From positions 650,001-685,000 of the forward strand of contig JACVTC010000097.1 in assembly GCA_016946835.1 (NCBI GenBank): 35,000 nucleotides of DNA, given 5' to 3'. The position numbers were made by a program, and so were the translations under genes. This document shows, in pieces, positions 10,417 through 21,345 of the stretch. This stretch comes from Neocallimastix lanati (nom. inval.) (taxonomy: Eukaryota; Neocallimastigomycota; Neocallimastigomycetes; Neocallimastigales; Neocallimastigaceae). Numbering within the stretch: the stretch's first letter is position 1; each line of letters opens with the position of its first letter. The notes beneath the pieces were generated by a model. That model searched no databases and was not told where the DNA came from. It saw nothing but the letters and a program-made list of their open reading frames with translations.

Positions 10417-11576
10417 TTAATGCTTTGCATCTGGATTATAATTGGAAAAATTTTCATTTTCCACGTATGGTGGGGGTGCCGTATCATAGATTTGATTTTG
10501 ATTTGGAATATTAACAATAAAGTCTTGAGGATATAGTGAATTATATGGCATTGTATTAGGTGGTACATTATTAGGTACAGTCATAGAAGGATATCCACCT
10601 TGTGGTCCATTATATTGATATTGTGCCATTTGATTATTAATATTATTACTTCGAATTGGTTCCTGATTCATTCCTTGTTTGTATACAACATTATCTCTTG
10701 GTGGTAAAGGTGGTACATTGGATGAAGAATTATCATATATATTTGTATTTTGAATTAGATTTTCTTGACAACTATTATTATTAGAAAGTTTCCTTCTTTT
10801 TTTATTTTCTTTAATATTTGCAATATATTTTCTAAAAACATGTAAAACAAAAATCTATAGAATTTTAAATTAATATATATAAAATTAAAATATGTAATTA
10901 TAGTTTATTTTAAAAAATATATATTATTTTTAACAACAAAGAAAATATAGATATATAGATATATATTTGTTCAAAGAATATTATTTTTATTAAAAAATGA
11001 TAATGATAAAAAAAAAAAAAATATATTTACCTGAAAGATATCAAATACTAAAAGGATTAAAAATAATGAAAGGAATATTGATATAAGCATTTTAAGAGAG
11101 CCATTATCATTAATCATAATAAAAACTAGTAATGTTATGCCAATAGATATAGTAATAAATGCAATTAGACCAATTTCAATAATAAATGGAATAAGCATAA
11201 TATTTAGAAGTTCTGTATCTTCCTATTAATTTTTAAAAATAAAATATAAATACATATTAATTTATTATGATTATTATTATTTAAAATTACTCAATATATA
11301 TATATATATATGTATTTTAATTATATCTTATATATATACATTTATTATTCCATATAATCCCATAGCAGAAACAATTATTCCAAAGACATTTGCGGTTGCG
11401 ATTGAGCATACCTAATAATTATATTATATATTAAATTATATTAAAATATGCTTTTGTTATTAATATCGTATAATAAATTAAAAAAATCATATTATATATC
11501 TCATAATGAAATAATAAATATTTACCAGTATTATTAGTAATAATCCCTTTACATATCTATGTGTGGTTTCACCCAT
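10417..11576 (-). CDS. LAPTM4/5-like membrane protein C with PPPY tail (4 exons)
   Basis: Spliced as complement of 10417..10854, 11031..11222, 11340..11411 and 11526..11576, giving 250 residues. All introns are GT-AG, phase 0, of 114-176 nt. It is the best-preserved member. Hydrophobic stretches lie at residues 9-40 (with FGIIVSAMGLYGI), 48-78 (MLIPFIIE) and 86-113 (LFLILLVFDIFQIFVLHVF), followed by a basic stop-transfer KENKKRRK. The cytosolic tail of about 130 residues is rich in Asn, Pro and Gln and carries PPPYVEN near its end, a class I WW-domain ligand. 'SAMGLYG ... LIPF' followed by a last hydrophobic segment ending in RKYI, plus the PPxY, parallels LAPTM4A/B, late-endosomal proteins that bind Nedd4. 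Unlike A and B, exon 4 continues straight into the tail, so one intron is absent. Confidence 0.78.
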
Positions 11577-11598
11577 GATGTTTTATTAAAATCTATGG

Positions 11599-11651
<53 letters not shown>

Positions 11652-11839
11652 AAAGAAAATGTTCTTCAAAAGGTTTAATATTTAGCACTCAATATAGATA
11701 TTACTATTACTAACGGCAATGATGATTATATAATATTACATTTTAATAATTTAATTTATGTATTTTATTTATTTTTATTTAAATTTTTTTTTTCTATAAA
11801 AAAAAAAAAATAAAAAAAAATATGGTATATTGAAATTTA

Positions 11840-11956
<117 letters not shown>

Positions 11957-12033
11957 TTTAAAGGATGATAAATTTATAAAAATTATAATTATTATACTTC
12001 ATTTATTTTTTTTTCTTAAAAATTTAAATTCAG

Positions 12034-12128
12034 AAATAAATAAGTAAATAAATAAATAAGTAAATAAATAAATAAATAAGTAAATAAATAAATAAGTAAA
12101 TAAATAAATAAGTAAATAAATACATAAA
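12034..12128. repeat. (AAATAAAT/AAATAAGT)n array
   Basis: About 95 nt of AAAT units in which a G replaces T at intervals of mostly 12 or 16 bases, giving a higher-order pattern. Confidence 0.9.
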
Positions 12129-12670
12129 TATTCATATAATATATATAATTTAATTAGGAAATTAAATATATATTATATATTTTAAACTTTTTTATATTTG
12201 ATGTGAATATCTAAACTAAAAATATATATATATATTATTTTTAAAGTTTTATAAAAATCTAAGAAAATTAGTAATTTTACTAATAAATTTACTAATAAAA
12301 TTATTAAAAAAAAAAAAAAAAAAAAAAAAGAAAAAGGGAATTATCATGAAAAAAATAATATATATATATATATATATATAGTTTTTATAATTATTTTTAA
12401 TTAGTGGTATTATTTATATATTATTTATATATTATTTATATTATTATTATTATTATTATTTTAAAGTTTTGTTATTTTTCATTAAATGCTTTATAATTTA
12501 TTATAATATTTTACTTTTGGATAATAATAAAAAAAAAAAAAAAAAAAAAAAAAGAAAAATACATTTTGAAATAATTAATTCAATTTCAAAAAGGCTCTAT
12601 ACTTCTATTATACCTATATATATTATTATTTAAAGAAGCTATTAAATATAAAAAAAAAAAAAAAAAAAAA

Positions 12671-14371
12671 ATGAAAAAAAAGATAACAAGTCAAAAAGTC
12701 TTTTCACCAAAGTTTGATTTAATATTTAAGAAATTATTTATTGAAAATGGTGGATCTCAATATAAATATCTAATTGATTTATTAAATACAATATATAATT
12801 ATGATAAAAAGGAAAAAAATGGTTTAAGAATTCGCCATATTGAATTCATTAAAAATATGGACCCAGGAGTGACAAATAAATTTGTTCTTTCAGGTACAAA
12901 TTCTTTACCATCACCAGTGAATACAAATAAAAATAATGATAAATATTTTAAAACATATAATATTTTTAATGGTTTTTCCGATCCTAAATTAAAAGAAAAT
13001 AAACCTTTCTCATTAGATTGTGTCTGTTATGTTTCAAAAAAAAATTTGGATCATCCTTCATTGGAACTCGTTTCTTTAAGTCATTCTTTCATTCTTCATA
13101 TGGAACTTCGTGATCGAACAGAGTATAATAGTTTGGATATTATTAATTATGTAAACAGTCAAATTAAATTTCAACAAATTTTTTATTTCCAACAAAATAT
13201 GTATGATTTAGTATCGCCTCAAACTCCAACGAGTCCTTCTCTCTCCAAACGCTCCTTCGTTAAAAAAATTCCCAATATTCGTTCTCTTTTCTTTTTAAAA
13301 AATCAAGAAGTCAATGCTTATCCATGCTTTTATCATATTAATCCAGTTGTTTTCGATAATTCTCTACAAAATGGCTCTATAAATAAGGAGAGCTCCTCCA
13401 TTCAATATTTCGAATCCTCTACTATTAACGATTTAACCACTATTGTACAATTATCTAAAATAAATGATGAAAATGTTAATATTAAGGATCAGTCCTTGAT
13501 AGATTGGCTTAAATTTATTAATATAGGTAATAATAAGGGTGTTTTAATAACAGAAAAGGTAACTATAATAACAATAACAATAAATATAATAATATAATAA
13601 TAATTATAATAATATAATAATAAATATAATAATATAATAATAATTATAATAATATAATAATAATTATAATAATATAATAATAATTATAATAATATAATAA
13701 TATAATAATAAATATAATAATATAATAATAATTATAATAATATAATAATAATTATAATATAATAATAAATATAATAATATAATAATAATTATAATATAAT
13801 AATAAATATAATAATATAATAATATAATAATTATAATAATATAATAATTATAATAATATAATAATTATAATAATATAATAATAATTATAATAATATAATA
13901 ATAATTATAATAATTTATTCAAATTTATAATATACATATAAAAGTCAACAATTAATATTAATTCATTCCAAGATACAACAGTTAGAGAATTGGCATCCTA
14001 TCTTCTTGATATAAGTAATAATAATAGTATTACTAATAAATTATTAAGTACAAATAGTATTCTTCATAATATGAAGGTTATTGAAGAAAAAGCTAAAATT
14101 GAATCAATTTTAAGAATGCTATTAGTATTAACTGAAGATGGTTTAATGTCATTAGATAAAGCAAAAAATAAAGCAATTAAAATGTATCCAAGTTTTGCTG
14201 ACTTTATAGAAGACCTTACCGAGAAAGAATTACATCATAGAAAATCAATATTAGATAATAATAATTTAGATAGTAATTTTGAAAGTGATAATGAAAGTGA
14301 AGATGAATGGGAAATTATTAAGGAAGATAATAATAATAATAATATGAGTAATAATAATAAGATAAAGGGAG

Positions 14372-14405
<34 letters not shown>

Positions 14406-14593
14406 TAATAATAATAACGATGAGAAAAATGAAGAAGAAAATAAATTCAAGAGGAGTAGTAGTTTTAAGTTAGTTTTTGATAGTATTAGATCTTCTTTTT
14501 CTTCTAATAAAGTAACTAAAGATGATGAAGAAGAAAAAAAAAAAGATAATGAAACAGATAGTAATGTTGAAGAAGAAGAAGTAGAAGTATATC

Positions 14594-14645
<52 letters not shown>

Positions 14646-15783
14646 TAGTAACTACATCTTTAGAAAATATATATTAAAAGATGAATCCATTCAAATGGTA
14701 GGATCAGCAAGTGATAGTATGTATGAAAGTAAAAGTGATATTTTGATTAATGGAAAAAACAAGAATGGTAGTGAAACTGAAAATGAAGATTCTGAACAAA
14801 TTAATAATGAAAAGGATATAAATAATAATAATGAACAAAATATTAATTCAGATACAAATCAACATGAAGAGATGATCGCTACTAGTAGTAATAATGCTTT
14901 AGATGTTAGTAGTTTAGGGGATGAAGAAATAGCATTACTTAGTGATTCCAGTTCAGATGTTAATGATGATGATGATAATGATCATAAATTAGCTAATAAT
15001 ATACAAAATGATAATAATAAACCAGTCATATCAATTATACCATTAAAAGGAAATGATGATGATGATAATGATGATGATGATGACGATGATGATGATGAAG
15101 AAGAAGAAGAAGAAAAAGAAAAAGATAATAGTAAAAATTTATCAGTAAATGATACTACGAATGAAGATATGACAGAAAATACGGATACTAATAATAATAA
15201 TCCAAATAGAAAAATAGAAATAGATAGTGAAGGTAATATAATTGAATATGAAGAGATTGAAGTAGAAGTTGATGAAGATGGTAATGAAATTATTCCAGCT
15301 AATGAATCAATAAATAGTGCCTCAGGTAGAGTAATTAAACGAGAAATAGATGAAGAAGGTAATATTGTTGAATATGAAGAAGAAATTGTTGAAGTTGAAG
15401 TAGATGAAGATGGAAATGAAATAAGATATGATGAAAAAGAAGAAAAAGAAGGAGAACATGAAAAAAGAAATGAAGATGAAAATGAATATGAAGAGGAGGA
15501 AATAGAAGAAGAAATAGAAGAAGAAATAGAAGAAGATGAAGATGAAGATGAGAATGAGAATGAAGATGAAGATGATCAAGAAATATCCATAAATCCTTCA
15601 AGTAATAGTGTTGAAGTAAACAAGAATTCGACACAAACAAAATTAACATTAAAACCAACTACACATACTGAAGAATTCGAATACTCAATTAATAAAAGAA
15701 CTAATAAAAAGAATAACGAATATATAAATTCAAACAATCAATCTATACAAAGAAATAGTATAAGTAATACTAGTAAAAAATGA
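12671..15783 (+). CDS. Rpn/PDDEXK_2-like nuclease-fold protein with long acidic Asn-rich tail (2 exons)
   Basis: Exon 1 starts at ATG 12671 after an A-run. Its first 180 residues follow the PD-(D/E)XK transposase/Rpn family: SPKFDLIFKKLF at 12-23, an Asp in FSLDCV (D116), then HMELRDR (E145), with a helix QIKFQQIFYFQQ. In the family this is D...E-x-Q/K, where here it is E-L-R, so catalysis is doubtful. WLKFIN at about 279 and VRELASYLLDIS just after the intron match the family's C-terminal part. Preferred splice is 12671..13558 joined to 13945..15783 (908 residues). Donor 13527 with acceptor 13972 also keeps frame (888 residues). Exon 2 then becomes low-complexity: poly-Asn, poly-Asp/Glu, and two near-identical acidic repeats (15211-15291, 15337-15420). 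Bacterial Rpn proteins are recombination-promoting nucleases. Here a domesticated or transferred copy is inferred; the tail suggests a nuclear role only by analogy. Confidence 0.75.
13559..13944. repeat. Intron filled with a ~20-bp AT satellite
   Basis: From about 13580 to 13916 the intron repeats a 20-bp unit (TAATTATAATAATATAATAA) with variants and shortened copies. It begins GTAACT and the preferred acceptor is AAAAG at 13940-13944. A second donor/acceptor pair (13527, 13972) is also in frame. Confidence 0.85.
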
Positions 15784-15900
15784 AAAAAAAAGAAAATTAA
15801 TAAAATAAATGAAAATAAGAAAAAAAAAATAAATAAAAAAAGAATACAATATATATATATAAAATAATAATAAATAAATAAAAAATATAAATATATACAT

Positions 15901-15992
15901 ATATTTATTTATTGAAACTTATAAATTTATACAAAATTACGAATTAATATTTATTTATTAAAACTTATAAATTTATACAAAATTACGAATTA
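15901..15992. repeat. 46-bp tandem duplication
   Basis: Two copies (15901-15946, 15947-15992) differing at one position (G/A), starting ATATTTATTTATT and ending ACGAATTA, about 118 nt 3' of the PDDEXK stop codon. Confidence 0.95.
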
Positions 15993-17784
15993 AAAAAGTA
16001 AGACAGCTCTACATATAATTTTTTTAAGATTTTTTTAATAAGAAAAGTATAAAATAAAAGATTCATTAGAATATTTATGAATAAATTAATTATTAATATT
16101 CTAAAATCAAATTTATTATTTATTAAAAATGAATATTTTTAATAAATATTAGTAAAAAAATATTTATCTTTATAATTTTTTTAATACTTTTTTTTTTTTG
16201 AAAAAAAAAAAAAAAATAAAATAAAATAAAATTAAAAAAAAAAATCTTATATAAAAAATTTGAAAAATAACAATATTATAAAAAATTTGATAATAATTAT
16301 ATATTTTTCCAAAAAAAAATTAAATTAAAAAATTTTTTACAATAAAAAAATATTTTCAAAATTTAATTATTTTGACATAAAATTAAAATTTCAAAAACGT
16401 GATATATATATATATATATATATTTTTTTTTTTTTTAATATATAAGTAATAAATGAAATTTATATAATATATATATATATTTTTTGTTATTATTTATTTA
16501 TAATATTTATTTATTATTTATCATTATTTATTATTATTTATTAGAGTAGTATATTATTCTAAACTATTAAAAGACATAATACTAATTATTAAAGTTTTTT
16601 TTAAAAAAAAGAAAAAACAAATTAAAAGTGTGAAAATAATGATTCTATAAATAGATTTTTGTATAAATTTTATAATAATTTTTTTTTGTGTGATATTATG
16701 ATCTGTAAATGATATATAAACAAATATTTATATATAATAATAATTAATTGGTAAATGAATGAATGAATGAATAAATAAATAAATAAAGAAGGAAAAAGGA
16801 AAAAGGAAAAGGAATGACCAATAAATAAGTGGATATATTAATTAAAAATAAAGAAAAAAAAAAATTTTTTTTTAATAGTTCTTTTATTAATATATGTATA
16901 TATATTAAATGAATAGATAATTAATGTCATATTTAATATTTTATCTCAAATGATCTTTTAATTTCTCCTTTTATTAATTTTTATTTTTTTTTCAATTTTT
17001 CGGGTTATTAATTTATATATATAAATAATATTTTATGAAATAAAATTATAGTATAATGTATATTTCTTTAAATATATTTTATTTTGTTTTATCTTTTATT
17101 ATTATTATTATTACTATTACCATAATTATGGTATCATGACTTCTTGTATATATTAATTTTTATTCACTCCTTAAAAAATGTTAAAAATTAAAATAATTTA
17201 GAAAAAGATTTAATTTAATTTTAATTGGCAATATAAATGAATTTTTTTTTTCTTTTATATTTATAAATTTTTATACATTATTTATTTTATTATTTATTAT
17301 TTATTTTATATTTTTTTCTTTTAATTTATATAGTTTTATATCCGTTAATAATATTATATTATATTAATGATAAATGTTTTGGCATATTTTTTTTTTTTTT
17401 TTTTTTTTTTTTGAAAAATATATCAAAATACTATTAAATATATTTATACGGAAAGACGGTTTATAAATTTAATAAAAAAAAAAATTTTTTTTAAAAAAAA
17501 GTGCAAATTCCTCATACTTTTAAAAGATGAATAAAAATAAATTTTTTTTTTTAATCCGTTCATATAAATTTATAATTTAATATAAAATATATATACTAGA
17601 ATATTGAAAAATTGTTAAAAGGAATTTTACAAAAAAAAAAAATATTTATCAACACACTTTTTAAGTACTTCTATATATATATATATTGTTTTTTAAATTT
17701 TACAAATTAAAAAAAAAAAAAAAAGATATTTTAAAATGTAAAATTTTTATATAATTTTTAATATAAAAGATTATTTGTTCTTAT

Positions 17785-17786
17785 AA

Positions 17787-17865
<79 letters not shown>

Positions 17866-17868
17866 ATA
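17785..17868. repeat. (AAAT)n microsatellite
   Basis: About 84 nt of uninterrupted AAAT units in intergenic DNA. Confidence 0.97.
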
Positions 17869-18443
17869 TTGACATAATTCTAAAAATAAACAATAAATAC
17901 TTTTTATTTTATTTTTTTATTATTTAAAATATATGAAGTATTTTTAATATATATATATATTAAAAAAAAAAAGATCATTTGAAAAGGAGAAACATAAATT
18001 AAATTTTTTGCTGTTGTATATATAGAGAATATATATAAAAGGTATCCTTATTTTTTGAAGATTTTATATATATATATATAATAAATATATTAATGCTTTA
18101 ATCTTTACTTTCATTTTTTTTTTTTAATATTTTTTTTTTTTTTTTTTTTAAAGCTTTAATCTTTACTTTTAATTTTTTTTTATTTAGGTTTTTTTTTTAT
18201 ATAAATATATAAATGATTTAATCTTTAATTTTTTTTCCCTTTTCATATTTATGTATTAAATAAGATTTGATAATTTATTTTTAATTATTCTTTTTCTTTT
18301 TCTTTATTTAAAAAAAAAACAAAAAAATAAAAAAAAAAGAATATATTAAAAAAAAAAGGTCATAATTTTTTTTAATTTATTATTATTAAAATCTCGAGGT
18401 GTGACAAAAAAATATTATATATTAATTTAAAACACAAGGATAC

Positions 18444-18634
<191 letters not shown>

Positions 18635-19298
18635 TAAAAAATAGAACAAAACAAAATAAAATAAAAAAAAATAATAAAAAAAAAAAAACTATAAATAAAA
18701 CGGTTTGTTCAATAATATTTTTTTTTTTTTTTTTTTTTTTTTTAAGAAGTATCTATATATATATATATAAAGAAAAAAGGAAAGAAAAATACTATTCAAT
18801 ATTCCTTCTTTTTTTATTTTTTTATTTTTTATTTTTTTTGATACTTCAAAAAGAATTATTACTTTTCTTTATTTTTATTTTATTTTATTTTATTTTTTTA
18901 AAATATAGTATTTTCAATTATATTATATAAAAATTTATATTATTAATGGCATATTATTAAAATAGACAAACAAAACAAACAAAACAAAAAACCAAAAAAA
19001 AAAAAAAAAAAAAAAAAATAAACTTTACACTAAAACAAATATATTATTGATATTGTTTTAAATAAAGCAAACAAACAAACAATCAAAAAAAAAAAAAAAA
19101 AAAAAATAGTATTTTTATTATAATTTATTATATAAAAATAATAAAAAAAAAATATGAACTATTAAAAAAAAAAAAAAATTTTTTTTATTTTCAAATAAAT
19201 AACAATAACAATATCATAATAAATATAAATATATAAAAAAAAAATATAAAAAAAAAAAAAATAAAATAAAATAAAAAAAAAAAAAAAAAAATTAAAAA

Positions 19299-19901
19299 AT
19301 GATTAAAGAATTCGATATTTCCAGTTTAAAAGAGGCACCAATTTGTAGACATTGTTATAAAAGTTTATTTGAAAATCGTGGTGACCTTAAGAGACCATCA
19401 TCTCAAGACTATGCTATAGATATCAATAGTATTGAAAATCTTATAAAGAAAAGTTGTCTTGATAAGGAGGATGAAAATTCGGTTTATCCTTCCTTCTATC
19501 TCTACAGAAATCATACAATTTTTAAGAATAATAAAAACCTTAATTTAATAAGTCATCATGGTCTTTTAAAGCGTGATGATATACTTTTAAATTGGGTTTG
19601 CTATAAATGTACGAAGTGTCAACGTCCTATTTCATCCTATTTCTATTTTTATTCTATAAAAAATGATCACGAACATGCCAAATACCTTCATTTCTCTCAT
19701 AGTATGGAAAATATTGAAGAGGAATATCGTAATATTTGGTTTGTCGCATGTCAAATGTTAGAATACTTTAAGCAAAAAGGATATGAAACACATGTCATTG
19801 TACCAGCTAAAAATACAACATCTTTACTTTATTTAATGAATGCTTCAGAACTCATTGGACAAGATGAAATGATTATAGATCCAATAATTTACAATGAATA
19901 A
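19299..19901 (+). CDS. Unrecognised 200-residue Cys/His-rich protein
   Basis: A single-exon frame with a normal ATG after an A-rich leader. I do not recognise the family. What can be seen: an N-terminal pair C16-x2-C19 (ICRHCYK), a second cluster C101-x2-C104-x2-C107 (CYKCTKC), and a histidine-rich stretch at 124-134 (HEHAKYLHFSH). The two paired cysteines about 85 residues apart could form one bridged zinc site. The remainder is mixed and folded-looking, without poly-Asn: a Trp at 99 and a helix-like segment at 147-160, then ETHVIVPAKN near the end. No signal peptide or membrane segment. Base composition is clearly coding compared with flanks. It is convergent with the dephospho-CoA kinase gene. 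A zinc-binding role is inference; Yippee/Mis18-type folds were considered but spacing and surrounding residues do not match well. Confidence 0.85.
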   Translation: MIKEFDISSLKEAPICRHCYKSLFENRGDLKRPSSQDYAIDINSIENLIKKSCLDKEDENSVYPSFYLYRNHTIFKNNKNLNLISHHGLLKRDDILLNWVCYKCTKCQRPISSYFYFYSIKNDHEHAKYLHFSHSMENIEEEYRNIWFVACQMLEYFKQKGYETHVIVPAKNTTSLLYLMNASELIGQDEMIIDPIIYNE

Positions 19902-21345
19902 AAATAGACAAATATAAATTTTTTTTTATATATTGAAAGAGAATAAATAAATATATATACTTTTCTGATATAAAGAACAATATGAAGAAGGAATATATAG
20001 AGAAAAACTTTTAAAAATTAATTTTTTTTTTAAATCTTCTTCTTTTCTTTTTTTCTTTTTTCTTTTTTTTTTTTTTTCTTTTTCTTTGAAAAAAATAATA
20101 TAATTAAATCAAATATTACTCAGTTCCCTATCGTTTCAATTTTTTATATATAAAAGTTTATAAATTTTTACTATAGATCGTTATTCTTTTTTTTTATTTT
20201 AAATAAACATAAACATTTTTATATTAATTTTTTTTTTTACTCTAGATTATTATTATTATTATTTTTTTTTAAATAAACATTTTTACATCACGTAATACAT
20301 ATATTATAATTAATATATATTAATTCCATAAAAAAACAATATAAATATATAAAATTTATAATTTTTCTTTTTTCTAAAAGTAATAATAATTTTCTTAAAA
20401 AAAAAAAAAAATAAAAAAAATAAAATAAATAAATAAATTGTATTAAAATTCTTTTATTTTCACAATAAAAAAAAATATTTTTTATGTTATGTACGTTTCT
20501 TTTCTTTACTAAAAAAATATATTCTTTTTTTTTTAAAAAAAAAGTTTTTCTTCATAAGAAATATATTTTTTTAAATTATTGAAAAAAAACAAACTATTTC
20601 TTATCGAATATATTTAAAACAAATATATTCAGTTAGAAATAAAATTTATTTTTCCACTTTTGTAACACACAAAAATTATGGGTTTATTTTTAATTAATGT
20701 ACTGACTTAAAAGTGGTTGCTATAATCATTTTATTATTTTAATATATATATAAATATTTTCTTTTTATATTTAATATTCCTTCATATTAATATTTATTAA
20801 TTAACATTTAAGAACATTTTTACTTTTATAATCTTTCTATTTCATTTTTTAATTATTCCTATTTCATTCGTACACTATATTTTATTTATAATTTTTCTTC
20901 TTTTTCCTTTTTTTTTTTTATTTTTTTTTTTAAAGTAGATAAAGCAGAAATACTAAACAAAAAAAAAAATAAAATATTTATAACTAATTTTTATAATTTT
21001 ATTACTTTGACCAATCATATTAATCATTGATTAACATAAAAAAAAAAAAAGTATTAATACAATAAACAATAGAATAATAAAAATAATTATTGAATATATA
21101 TTAATGTTTCTTTATTCCTAATCCTATATATATATATTTATCAATCATTTATTTTGGTTAAAATAAATGATATTAATAAATATAAGGATATAAAGTTATT
21201 TTATTTTTATTTATTTTATTTTTTATTTTTTTTATTATATTATGCTTTATTATTATTATTTTTTTTTAAAAAGAAAAAAAAAAATATTCAAAGAGTAAGT
21301 AGTAAATAAAAAAAAATTTTTTTTAATAATGTTAATATATGTTAT
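19902..21345. other. Convergent intergenic region
   Basis: It lies between the 3' ends of the Cys/His gene (+) and the CoA kinase gene (-). A/T-only, with T/C tracts at 20031-20086. A patch of slightly mixed composition at 20654-20716 is bounded by an 8-bp inverted repeat (CCACTTTT / AAAAGTGG). No coding frame found. Confidence 0.6.
21308..21324. terminator. A9T8 palindrome just 3' of the CoA kinase stop
   Basis: A perfect A/T junction palindrome lies 21 nt downstream of the stop codon at 21346-21348. It may take part in 3'-end formation, but similar palindromes occur elsewhere in intergenic DNA, so the call is weak. Confidence 0.25.

Noticed and set aside
14235-15658. Minus-strand Leu/Phe-rich frames opposite the acidic exon
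   Set aside because: They are shadows of the Asn/Asp/Glu repeats of the PDDEXK gene on the plus strand.
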